Shown piece by piece: positions 33,778 through 44,012 of a stretch of DNA of 64,000 bases. Source of the stretch: Siphonodentalium dalli. Taxonomy: Eukaryota > Mollusca > Scaphopoda > Gadilida > Siphonodentaliidae. Numbering within the stretch: the stretch's first letter is position 1; each line of letters begins with the position of its first letter. Under the pieces are notes generated by a model, which was given only the letters and a program-made list of their open reading frames with translations, was not told the origin of the DNA and searched no databases. Made by a program: the position numbers and the translations under genes. The DNA is taken from contig CP136064.1 of assembly GCA_032622095.1 (NCBI GenBank), forward strand, positions 133,369,129-133,433,128. The letters are read 5' to 3'.

Positions 33778-35513
33778 AGTGGAACATTTTTCTTAACCCT
33801 TTAGCGTTCAGAACACCCCAGAGCGCCCCGCCGTGTAGCGTCCAGAACACCCTAGAGAGCCCTGCCGCGTAGCGTCCAGAGAGCCCGGAGTTTTGCGTTT
33901 TTTTCAGTCATAGTTTACAACAAAACTGTTGCATTATAACACAACAAATTGCTTTCATTGTTAATGTAAATAATAAAATATATGTTACATTATTAATTGT
34001 TACGTTTTTGTGGGGTTTTGTGGCAGATTTTGTACAATTTAATCGATAGTTGTCAATAAAATCGCAATAAAACGAAAAGTGAAATGCGGCGGTGCTATTT
34101 TTTGAAGTCGACTAGAGAAATCAGCATACTCGGGCAACTGTGTTCGGTCGTCTAACTGACATTTATTTATTTTCGAACTTTATTTTTATTTCCAATAAAA
34201 TATTTACTTAACTTGTTTATGTTTTTATATCATATGCATCCAAATATAAAACAATCACTACCATTAATTTGACTAACGAAGCTACGGTAAGAGCAAGACG
34301 ACATGCTGATGTTAGTTTTTGTTACTAAGGACGCCGTGTTTGTTCTTACTGCTGTGTAGGCCTATTCCCAAATAAAACTGTTTCCAATTATTTTTTTATT
34401 TTTCCTAATTCTTCACATGATCATATTGACAATATTATATTTTTTATAGATTGTATAAAATGTATTGAATAGCAATGCGAGGAACTAATTAGAAGCTTCC
34501 AGCAAACAGCGCGTTTACCAATTTCTGAACACGTGGCTTCCATCCAAGCTGGGCGCGAATTTCAATCTTATAATTATCAATAATTTTTCAAGAGATATTT
34601 ATCATTTAATCGAACAAAATTGCACTATTAGTATGTCCTTTGTTACAAGTTGAACATAGGCCAAACAATATATCGATTACCGGTAGTTTAACTGTGTACA
34701 CACCTTGTGTTTTGGCACTAACTGTGATATACATTGCATCATCATTACATCAAGGTCAAGGTAACGCCTGTGTCTCAATGTGATTTATTTTTAGTATATT
34801 TCATCATCCTTATTCAATACGATGTCTTGCTAACTATTATTTAGTTTGGCATCTCATATATTCACGAAGAGAAAAGCACTGTTATCGACCTTAATGGCCA
34901 TTCAATCTTTTTCAAATGACAATATGTGATGGACATGATCTACTCATGTAAATGTGCCAAGATATATCGTAATAAACTGGGTCAAGTTCGAAGTACGTAC
35001 GCATTACGTTCGTGAGGTACACAGAAGGAGTTGTTGTCAGCGCTGAATATATAGTTCTTGCGATATATTTTTCTATTCCGACATTATAGTGTTACTGAAT
35101 AGCATTTCAACTTCTAACCTATGATTTAAAAAATTGAAATTTTAGTCTATTAATGCTGTTTTTATGTCTTTTTTTATACATGACACACGGAGTAATTGTC
35201 GAAGTATTTACGTCGACGTTGCACATCTTATTTCTGTATCCTCACGATCATGGCTTGTGTTTTGTTTACATTGGTTACTATTTGTGATCACGTGTCAACA
35301 ACAGTTAATCAGATTTTTACAATACTGGAATCAATTTCACAATGCATTTCCACATTTTATTGAATTTCGTTGGTACATTATTAAATGCAAATAAATAGAA
35401 GTTGGTTAACACTTTGCTAGTGATTGTGGAAAAGTGAAGGTAATTCTGGAAATCGAGGTTACAACGTCAAACTTCATACAAAATCTTCGCGGTGTTTTTG
35501 TTGATAAAATATT

Positions 35514-35999
35514 GGGGATAATTTTATTAAACGATGTCAAAGTATGGTACGCATTCATATGGACATGAACTAGAGTGATTGGTGCACATGTAGATGTGAA
35601 AATTTAAAGGAATGCACGCGTAAAACGATCTCATTATTTTATTAGTAAGTGATTGCTAACAGTAAAGAAAGTACGGCAACTGTGTTGCCTTGCCGTCTTA
35701 CACAACTCAATCGACGACGTTTTCTGTTTTGCAAATTTATATATGCAATATATAATGGGGGATAATTTTGTTTAACGATGTCAAATTATGGTACGCATTC
35801 ATGTGGACATGAACTAGAGTGATTGGTGCACATGTAGATGTGAAAATTTAAAGGAATGCACTGAAAAACGATCTCATTTTTTTTTATTTGAAAGTGATTG
35901 CTAACAGTAAAGAAATTATGGCGACTGTGTTGTCTCACGCAGTACCGTACACAACCAGATCTCCGGCGTTTTTTGTTTTGCAATATTTCTGTTGATAAA
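35514..35999 (+). repeat. Tandem duplication with a 243-bp period
   Basis: Two diverged units begin with ggggataatttt at 35514 and 35757. Both contain 'ggtacgcattcat(a/g)tggacatgaactagagtgattggtgcacatgtagatgtgaaaatttaaaggaatgcac' in outline and a later 'gtgattgctaacagtaaagaaa'. Divergence is roughly 10-15% by eye, so the duplication is not recent. Confidence 0.85.
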
Positions 36000-36272
36000 T
36001 TGAACACAATAATACGATAAATTTTCGGAAATTACCAGCTGAAATGACAGCAATAAAATTCAGAATCTGATACATTTCAATGTGAAATTGATTTTAATTC
36101 TATGCAACGAATCAGGGTCAAGAAAAATCCGGAAAGATACCTACCAACTCCATAGTGTCTCCTTGTTCTCCATCGCCAGATGGAATATATGATCAAACAA
36201 ATCATCTTACCTGCTCTTCCCATACTAAGGATGTAGTATGAATTAAATAAAAAAAAATTGCACATTGCCAAT

Positions 36273-36299
36273 GGGGGGGGGGGGGGGGGGGGGGGGGGG
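36273..36299 (+). repeat. Poly-G tract of 27 bases
   Basis: An uninterrupted run of 27 G residues follows caat. It is a mutation-prone homopolymer, and its exact length in the assembly should not be trusted. Confidence 0.9.
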
Positions 36300-36540
36300 A
36301 CTTGACTTTCATAAATATGAAAATCAATTGTTACCAATTAATTAAAATAAAAAAAACCATCCTTGCAGATAAACAAGAGCCAACATAAGATTTAGTAATA
36401 CATTTTTTCCTATAACTTTGACGTTACCAGAAAGTTATGTTGGCTGGGGTGACGACGTTCTCTCCTATCAGTATTGGTGTGGGTAATGACGTTAGACATA
36501 TTACTGTTGGGTAAAGTGGAACATTTTTCTTAAATTGCAG

Positions 36541-36749
36541 AGCTGCCATTGTCAGGGGAGCTAACTGTCTCGGTTCCATTGTTTGCAACAACAATGACTG
36601 CGGTCTCCACATACTTTAGTCTGCAAGTCACAAACCGAGATAAAACTCTCAAACATAAATTAGAGAAACTAAATCTCTGTGATACTGTCAGAAATACTTT
36701 TTCAGAAGTGGAAGATGGATACAAAGGATTACTAGTTCGGTGCCACTAA
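36541..36749 (+). CDS. Candidate last exon of the BRCC36 gene
   Basis: An acceptor (tttttcttaaattgcag) precedes a 69-codon open stretch ending at TAA 36747-36749. The donor at 31582 leaves one base of a codon, and joining it to this acceptor gives Glu and keeps the frame open through the whole exon. The peptide has a helical segment (TTMTAVSTYFSLQ, then DKTLKHKLEKLNL) that can be aligned weakly to the C-terminal coiled region of BRCC36, where M-x-A-V-S and a leucine-rich helix also occur. The rest of the tail is not recognised. The identification rests on phase, order and position more than on similarity. Confidence 0.45.
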
Positions 36750-37198
36750 CTGAGATGTGTAAGGTGTTCTTATGCCAACATTGCTCTCCCATGTTGTTTA
36801 GAGTTTCTGGGTGTCAAGTGGCCATTTTTAACTTGAAGTGAAGTTTTTCTTGGGGAAGCAGCCATACTATACTATATGTATATATTTACTATAATAGTAA
36901 AATCTTTTCATCTGCTGAACAAAGAAATTCAGTTACTGCAGATAAATATCCAGTTTGGTTTACAATAGGAATGATTTTTCCGATGGCATATACGAATTAG
37001 GCCATTTTATTATATGGATTATGGATCCTCTGAGAAAATCATATACAAAGCATTCTGTCAACCATCCACTCTAGTGACTGGTTCAGGAATATTATGTACT
37101 GTTAACACATGGTGAGCTTGTTTTTTAAAACTTAATACCAGCTGAGCATATCTACAAATGAATGAATGAGTAGCTACCCACCACCACTATTCATATAA
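36750..37198 (+). other. Possible 3' untranslated region
   Basis: Sequence after the candidate stop shows no further coding signal and no clean AATAAA within 450 bases. It could be 3' UTR or intergenic DNA. It ends at the hAT-type terminus at 37199. Confidence 0.35.
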
Positions 37199-37307
37199 TA
37201 GGGCCCTGCGAATTGGTAATTCAGCAACCGAATCGAATCTCGAATCTAATCGAGTATCCGATTTTGACACTGACATCGTCTGTTGTCAACATCAACATTG
37301 AATCAGG
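37199..37307 (+). mobile_element. Left end of a hAT element, interrupted by LINE-B
   Basis: TAGGGCCCTGCGAATTGG begins at 37199, closely like the hAT ends at 12239 and 48073, followed by subterminal cgaatcgaat/tcgaatct repeats. The preceding 8 bases (tcatataa) are the likely target copy. LINE-B inserted 109 bp into it. The sequence resumes at 42719, but no matching right end was found before the T repeat at 43069. Confidence 0.65.
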
Positions 37308-37313
37308 TTTATT

Positions 37314-37529
37314 TCTTTAAACGACAGAGATAGGATTCTAAATGAGGCAAAAAAACTACCGGCAGGTAACAACTATGGTGTATCAGTAGACTTACCACCA
37401 AGTCTGAATAAATTCAGAATGAAACTATTGAAAGAGAGGGCGGAACATCCTGAGAAGAAAGATTTGAAACTGTTATATATGAAGTCGGAACCGTTCTTGA
37501 AACTAGTGAAAAAAGGGCGAAAAGGATAA
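37314..37529 (+). pseudogene. LINE-B ORF1, C-terminal end only
   Basis: The frame reads from the 5' truncation point for 71 codons to TAA and contains DRILNEAKKLPAGNNYGVSV followed by an L-P-x-S-L segment and a basic tail. The 'R-x-I-L-x-x-A-K-K-L ... Y-G-(V/I)-S-V-D-L-P' pattern is that of the C-terminal domain of L1/Tx1 ORF1 proteins. The coiled coil and RNA-binding domain that should precede it are absent because of the truncation. Confidence 0.75.
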
Positions 37530-38630
37530 GACCTACCACAGGACCAAAAAGAACTTGATACTATGAAATAAATAAAACAATTATGAACTTGTAAATTAGG
37601 ATAATTTAATATCTTTCTTTCCTTCTGGGATCAGGGATCCTCATTTGGCCTAAATCACATATTTACCAAAAAACTAGTCTACTTGAAACTACTTGCAACA
37701 GAATGTGGAAAATAATATATTATGTGGTAAAAGTTTCAAGGAAATTTTTTTTTCTTACTATAGTAGTACAGTTACTACCAAAAACCAGCGATAAAAACAT
37801 TTTCTCTCTGAATCTTCTAAAAATATGGTCAACTTGAACGCAATTAATGGAAAAGCTTTAGATGGATATAGATAAGTCATAAAGTAGGTACCACATGAGG
37901 TCCCCCGATCCTTGAACAGGGAAAGATGTTGAATTTTGAATGTTGAATTTATTTGAATGAGAATATCGATTAATATACATGTAGAACATTTTGTAACAAT
38001 GTACAAAAACTAGTATTTGAATAGTTCCAAAAGAAAAAAAAGTTAACTTATAGTAATGACACAAAACAATTTTATATCAGTCTCTCTAAATTAAAGGAGA
38101 AATTGCTTTATAAGTAGTCCAAGAGGGACAACTCTATATACAAAGAAAAAGAAAATAAAATGACAACAGGATGCCATGCAAACTAAAAGTCCTGTTTCCC
38201 AGTAAGAAAGAGAAAATACTAAGCAAAATGTTTCCTTGGAAAGAGGAGCTTTGTTTTGCATGGCATACAAAAGTCCCAAGACAATTGAGTCATACAATAT
38301 ATAACAAATCTTTTTTATTATGATTTAAAAAAAAAATTAATAGTAAACAGAATATTTTTTGTTGGAGCTGAAATCAGCACAACAGCAAGATTATGGTACT
38401 TAACGTACTGCTTATTGTTATTTTGATACTTGTCTGCTGGCTTACATCAGCTACAGGGAAGGGAAACGCTTTAGATAAAAGCACTGGGAAGTCAAAAATA
38501 ATTTTTATTTTTGTTATTATTGAAAATACAGGGTCAACATGGGAATACATATACCATTATGCATACAATATTAAAACAACTCTACTTACATATAGTTGGT
38601 CTAACTTGCTGATATCAAAAAGTAACAATT
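37530..38630 (+). other. LINE-B inter-ORF region
   Basis: These 1.1 kb are AT-rich and show no domain. Inter-ORF spacers of L1/Tx1 elements are usually much shorter, so part of it could be another insertion, although I see no terminal repeats. A short frame (38393-38638) overlapping the ORF2 ATG has a hydrophobic start and is probably chance. Confidence 0.4.
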
Positions 38631-39459
38631 ATGGCTAATCTAAAAATAGGTTCTCTGAACTGTCGCGGGCTTGCCTCAGATAAAATAAAACACCGAGATC
38701 TCTTTCAAAGATGTCGTGAACAATTTGACATTTCTATGCTTATTGATTCACATTCATCAAAAAAAGATGAAAAAATATGGAGAGCAGAGTGGGGATACCA
38801 AGCATTTTTCAGCTCATTTACTAGTTCAAGTCGAGATATAGCTATTTTATTCAGAAATACTATTGATTTTACAGTCCATAAGACTATATCAGATCCAGTT
38901 GGAAATTTCCTAATTATGGATATCACTATCCAAAACCAAAGATTAACTTTATGTGCAGTCTATGGACCAAACGAAGACAACCCACAATTCTTCAATGAGC
39001 TGTTTAAAAAAATAGAACTGTTGGAAAACTCAACCATTGTTATAGGTGGTGACTGGAATGTACCTCAGGAATATGATCAGGACACAATTAAATATAAACA
39101 AAAAAATAATACAAAATCAAATGAAAAAATTCAGCAAGCTAAAGAATTCCTAGACTTGCATGAGATTAGATAATCCTGACAAAAAGAGATTCACTTGGAA
39201 GGGACCTGATAACAAAATGGCCAGATTAGACTATTTTCTGATATCTGCGGACCTTCAGCCATTTATTATAAGTTCGGAAATACTCAACAGATATAAATCC
39301 GATCATAACCCTATATGTATAAATTTTCAATTTGTTAATCATCCAAGAGGAAGAGGTTTTTGGAAATTTAACAATAGTCTATTAAGGGAACAAGAATATT
39401 CAAATATAGTAAAAAGAACAATTAGTGAAACAATTAACCAATATTTGGAAAATAATTAA
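38631..39459 (+). pseudogene. LINE-B ORF2, endonuclease domain with a frameshift
   Basis: From the ATG at 38631 the APE motifs SLNCRGL, LIDSHSS (Glu position changed to Asp), TLCAVYGPN and VIGGDWN appear in one frame. After a 1-nt shift near 39150-39165 the second frame supplies FTWKGP, ARLDYFLIS and SDHNPICINF. A TAA at 39457-39459 interrupts the linker that follows. The Glu-to-Asp change at a metal-binding position, together with the frameshift, indicates loss of function. Confidence 0.85.
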
Positions 39460-41499
39460 GCCACTAAAATAAATGACCAACTTTTCTGGGAAACATTAAA
39501 AATCATGATTAGAGGTGAAACGATAGCCTATTCTTCAAAACGAAAAAAACAGAGTGATAAAAGAGAAAAAGAAATAGAAAAAAGACTTTCGGAACTTAAT
39601 ATAAAACTTGACAATGAAGAATGCTTGGATAATTTAGAAATGGATAATTTACAAAATGAATTGGAGTTAATAAGAAAAAAGAAAATACAAGGAATAATAC
39701 TAAGAACCAAAGTCAAATGGAAAGTAGAGGGTGAAAAAGCCACAAAATATTTCTGCAATTTAGAGAAGAGACACTATACGGAAAAACTTATCCCAAAAAT
39801 TGCAAGGGCCGATGGTTCTGAAATTCTGATAGAACAAGAACATTTCTATAAAAACCTTTATAAATCTAACTTGAAAGATATAAATAAAGAAACAGAGTCT
39901 GAATTTTGTGACAAAAATAACCCGTTCTTAAATTTCCTAGAAAAACATGAGTCAGAATCAATGGAAGGAATATTATCAGAGTTTGAATGTGCTACAGCCC
40001 TCAAAGCGATGAAAAATGACCGTTCGCCAGGCAATGATGGATTTACTGTTAATTTTTATAAATATTTTTGGAAAGACTTGGGGCAATATTTGATAAATTC
40101 TTTAAATTACAGTCAATTATCACAAGAAATGTCAACCACACAAAGATGTGGAATAATTACTTGCATTCCAAAACCTAATAAAAATAAACTCCTTTTGAAA
40201 AATTGGAGACCAATTACACTTTTAAATGTAGATGCTAAAATAACATCAACAGTTATCGCTAACCGCATAAAAAAGTACCTACCAGAACTTATATCTAGTT
40301 CACAACTTGAATTTATGTCAGGGCGCTATATTTGAGAGTCAACTAGACTCATCTTTGACTTGATAGAGAAGTGTGAACAAAATCAGATTCCGGGCATACT
40401 TGCAACTCTTGACTTCGAAAAGGCATTTGACTCGTTGGAATGGAGTTTTATTCAGAAAAGCTTAATTTTCTTAGGATTTGGCCCTTTATTGAGAAACTGG
40501 GTAAAAACTTTCTACAACAATATATATAGTTATGTCATTAACAATGGGAATATAACAAATAAAATCGACATTAATAGAGGAGTAAGACAAGGCGACCCAC
40601 TATCACCTTACCTCTTTATCCTATGCGCGGAAATACTTAGTGCCAATATTAAATTTAACCCAGAGATAAAAGGTATACAAATAAAAGGATCAGAATACAT
40701 TGTAACCCAATATGCAGATGACTTAAACCTCTTCCTCCAGGATGATCAGAAATCCCTCAACACAGCATTAAATACTTTTGAAGTTTTTGCAGCCATCTCA
40801 GGCCTAAACATCAATTATGACAAAACACAAGCCATATGGATAGGTGCAAAACCGGGTTGTGGTGAGGAAATTATTACGGATAAAAAAATAATATGGAACC
40901 ATAACCAATCTATTACAATCCTTGGAATTGAATATAATCTATTCAGTGAGAATTATATAGAAAATAACTATCACAAAAAGATACAAAAAATAGATAATTT
41001 GTTAAACGATTGGTCATTCAGAAACCTTAGCCTATATGGTAAGACAACTGTTGTAAAGACACTGGCCTTGCCTATGTTAACACACTGTTTCTCAGTTCTA
41101 CCTTCACCCTCTCAAGAGGTGTCTGAAAAATTAAAAAAAGTTATTTTCAAATTTTTATGGTCGGGAAAGCCAGACAAAATTAAAAGAAATGTAATGATAA
41201 ACAACTGGGAAAATGGGGGAATAAAATTCCCCCACATTGACTCATTTTATAAAGCATTAAAGATGACTTGGATTAAAACAAATTTAGACCCACAGACAGA
41301 AGCTGGTTGGAAAACATTACTGGTAGATGACCTAGAAACTTACGGTGGCCACAAAATATTGAACCTTCATAAAGAAGGGCTTAAGATGTTGAGTAACACA
41401 CTAAATCCATTCTGGAAGGATGTGATAAATGAATGGTCCAGTTTGGATAAAAATATTACCATAATTAGAAGAGATATTAAAAGAACCACTATATTATAA
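39460..41499 (+). pseudogene. LINE-B ORF2, reverse transcriptase
   Basis: In a single frame: a basic helical linker, KVKWKVEGEKATKYFCNLEK, the RT blocks MKNDRSPGNDGFTVNFYKYF, NWRPITLLNVDAKI, LATLDFEKAFDSLEW (catalytic Asp), GVRQGDPLSPYLFILCAE and TQYADDLNLFL (canonical YADD), then NWENGGIKFP. A TGA at 40333-40335 replaces a residue just after MSGRYI. The frame stops at 41497-41499 and the protein continues in other frames. The motif series, including LWSGKPDKIKR, is typical of the L1/Tx1 group. Confidence 0.92.
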
Positions 41500-42347
41500 T
41501 CAAAACATATTGGTGAATCAAAAAATGTTCTTTAATAAAACATGGATTAAAAAAGGCATATACTTTTTAAACGATCTTATTGAAGAAAACTCAGGGCTAC
41601 TGGAATACGAGAATTTCTGTAAAAAAATATGATATAAAAACTCCCTTCACCACCTATAATGGGTTACTTGCAGCATTACCAGCTTCCTGGAAGCAATATG
41701 CTAGAAGAAACCGGGCTCTTAGCACTGTGACCACACAAAATATAGATATGTTAAATAAATCTGAAAAGACCTGTAGGACTTTCTATCCAATATTCTTAGA
41801 GCAATACTCTAAACCCCCAGATATATCTAAAAAAAAATGGGAAGACAGATTAGAGATAAATTTCACGATAGATGAATGGAAAAGAAAATACACAAAAACT
41901 AGTAAAATTACAAATGACACAGATCTATTGTCTTTTCAGTTTAAAATAAATCATAACATTTTATATTCTAACACAAAGCTCTACAAATGTAATTTGTCAG
42001 AAACAGAAATATGCCCTCTTTGCCATACAGGAAGAGAAACGATTCTACATCTATTTGATGAATGTCCAGTGACAAAATCAATTTTATTAAATTTTCAACA
42101 GTTATTGAATAATAGATGTGATCTAATCTTTGAAATACTCCCTGAAAAAATAATTTTTGGAACCGACATTATTACAGGAAATGAAGTAGATGACAACTTA
42201 ATAGGCATATGTATACTTTTATACAAAAGATATATATATTCCAATAGAATGAGAGCAATTGAACTAAGTATCAATGGACTATTAGAATGGATTAAGAGCT
42301 ATAAAGCTATAGAAACTACAAGCTTATTACCAAAAGGTCAAACATAA
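41500..42347 (+). pseudogene. LINE-B ORF2, C-terminal domain with frameshifts
   Basis: From 41502 one frame gives a YNQNILVNQK...WIKKGIYFLNDLI stretch, and after another shift near 41625 the frame to 42347 gives YDIKTPFTTYNGLLAALPAS and C-P-L-C-H-x8-H-L-F-x2-C, a CCHC-like knuckle. This matches the usual tail of L1/Tx1 ORF2. The stop at 42345 is probably the natural one. Confidence 0.75.
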
Positions 42348-42718
42348 AAAAAAGACCAACTTTTCTGTGACAGATGGCACAGAATAGAAATTCTTTTTAC
42401 AAAAAGTGTTCACGGTGCAAAAAGCTAAAATTTGCAATGATAAATAAAAAAGATATTTACATAATTGCTAAAAAAAAACTAAAACAAAAATACAACATAC
42501 AATCATATAATAAAAATATAAAACCCATATTATCTCTTTTGTTCTTTTATTCTGAGGAAAGCCCACGACTTATAAAGAAATTTCTAAACGAATAGCTATA
42601 GTATATTTATAAGTGGATGACACTATATTTTAGCTACCATTATAATCATTTGTTATATACCATGTATTCTTGTTTATGACCTGAATAAAAAAAAAAAAAA
42701 AAAAAACATTGAATCAGG

Positions 42719-43068
42719 ACAAGCACTGGGCAGAGAAAAATCATAGCTGATATCCTTCTAATTATTGTTCACTTCTTTGTCATAACAGCTGATACGTTTT
42801 CCGAATATGAAACAAAGAACGAAGACAGGGTTCACAGACAAACGTTTTGCGACTCAGACTAACATCATTCTCAACTTTAATTTTTAAAGAAAATCGAAAC
42901 TATATATCGCTTAGTCTAACATCTGACATATATAAAGTCATCTGAAGCATTCTAAGCACAGACCTTGATGCCGACTTTAAAATTAATAGTTACTACTGAA
43001 GATACAAAACTCGACTACTCCAGTAGTGTGTATTATAGTATATATACATGTACCGTATAATAGTGTTT
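42719..43068. other. Flank between LINE-B and T3
   Basis: No coding signal was seen. It may be the interior of the hAT copy whose left end is at 37199, but no right terminus was found. Confidence 0.4.
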
Positions 43069-43900
43069 TTAGCTCACCTGAGACGAAGTCTCCGGTGGAG
43101 CTATAGTCATCACTCCTGGTCCGTCGTCCGTCCGTCCGTCTGTCTGTCTGTCTGTCTGTCCGTCCGTCAACTTTAAAAAAAAACATCTTCTCCTCTGAAA
43201 CCATCATACCAAATTGGTTCATATTTGGTGTGGATGTTCCCTAGGTGACTCTCATTCAGATTTGTTCAAATGAGGTCACTGGGTCAAATAGTTGCGAAAC
43301 CAGGGCCATAATTCTATTCCTCCACAGTAATTCTTACAACAACTTCTTGTCCATAACCATTGTGCCGATTTAGCTAATATTTGGTATGGAGGGTCCTTGG
43401 GTGACTGGTGTTCAGATTTGTTCAAATGAGGTCACCCGGTCAATTAGTTGAGAAACCAAGGCCATAACTCTTAGTAATTCTTACAATGACTTCTTCTACA
43501 AATATATTGGGCCGAATTAGCTTATATTTGGTACTGAGGGACCTTGGGTGACTGGGAATCAGATTTGTTCAAATTGGGTCACTGGGTCAATTAGTGGCAG
43601 AGCCAGGGACATAACTCTAAAAACCAAAAAATTACATTTTTGCATTTTGATCATATTTGGGAAGTATCTAGAGTCTCAAGATCTCATTCTGCTTAGGCCT
43701 CATCTTCTGGGAAGTATTTATAGTATCAAATTTACATTGTTGTTAGTTAAATTTCCCTTCTAGGAAGTTTCTATATCCCCTAATTTGCAGAAGATCAAAT
43801 TCATAATTGAGGGGCCCAATGGGTGAACATCACCAACTTCAACTGGGGAAATTCAATTTTATTCTAGGTCTTCCATAGCAGTTGAGGACTTTATCAGAAT

Positions 43901-43953
43901 GAGGTCCCCAGAGGGTGAATTTAGCGTCACTAAATTCACCCTCTGGGGACCTC
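43901..43953. repeat. Perfect 24-bp inverted repeat with a 5-nt loop
   Basis: Positions 43901-43924 and 43930-43953 are exact reverse complements around the loop cgtca. The right arm plus flank (about 43928-43960) is repeated in diverged form at about 46609-46640, on the other side of the N array. It is not a standard terminator context. In DNA it could extrude as a cruciform. Confidence 0.9.
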
Positions 43954-44012
43954 ACTCTGCAAATGACAGACACACTATCACACTATTTCAAGGCTTGTTG
44001 TATAATACATTG

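Larger units (their letters stand above)
33778..36533. mobile_element. 2.7-kb segment flanked by a 19-bp direct repeat, with a piggyBac-like left end
   Basis: agtggaacatttttcttaa is present at 33778-33796 and again at 36515-36533, each ending in TTAA. Immediately after the first copy comes ccctttagcgttcagaac, the style of piggyBac-like ends, followed by three imperfect 34-bp units (tagcgt(t/c)cagaacaccc...) to about 33885. The expected complementary right end is not seen before the second TTAA. The right direct repeat forms the polypyrimidine part of the BRCC36 3' acceptor at 36540, so the segment sits in that intron. No transposase ORF was found. Confidence 0.5.
37308..42704 (+). mobile_element. 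L1/Tx1-type LINE, 5'-truncated (LINE-B)
   Basis: A 14-bp direct repeat aacattgaatcagg lies at 37294-37307 and again at about 42705-42718, right after an A-rich tail. This is the signature of target-primed reverse transcription. The insert starts inside ORF1 (37314-37529), has an inter-ORF region of about 1.1 kb, then ORF2 (38631-42347) and a 3' UTR ending aataaaaaaa. ORF2 has at least three frameshifts and two in-frame stops, so it is dead. The sequence is strongly A-rich, unlike LINE-A and LINE-C, as is usual for L1-type elements. Confidence 0.93.

Noticed and set aside
42374-42595. 73-codon Lys-rich ORF after LINE-B ORF2
   Set aside because: A/K bias of an A-rich 3' UTR. It includes a CSRCKK motif but no complete zinc-finger pattern.
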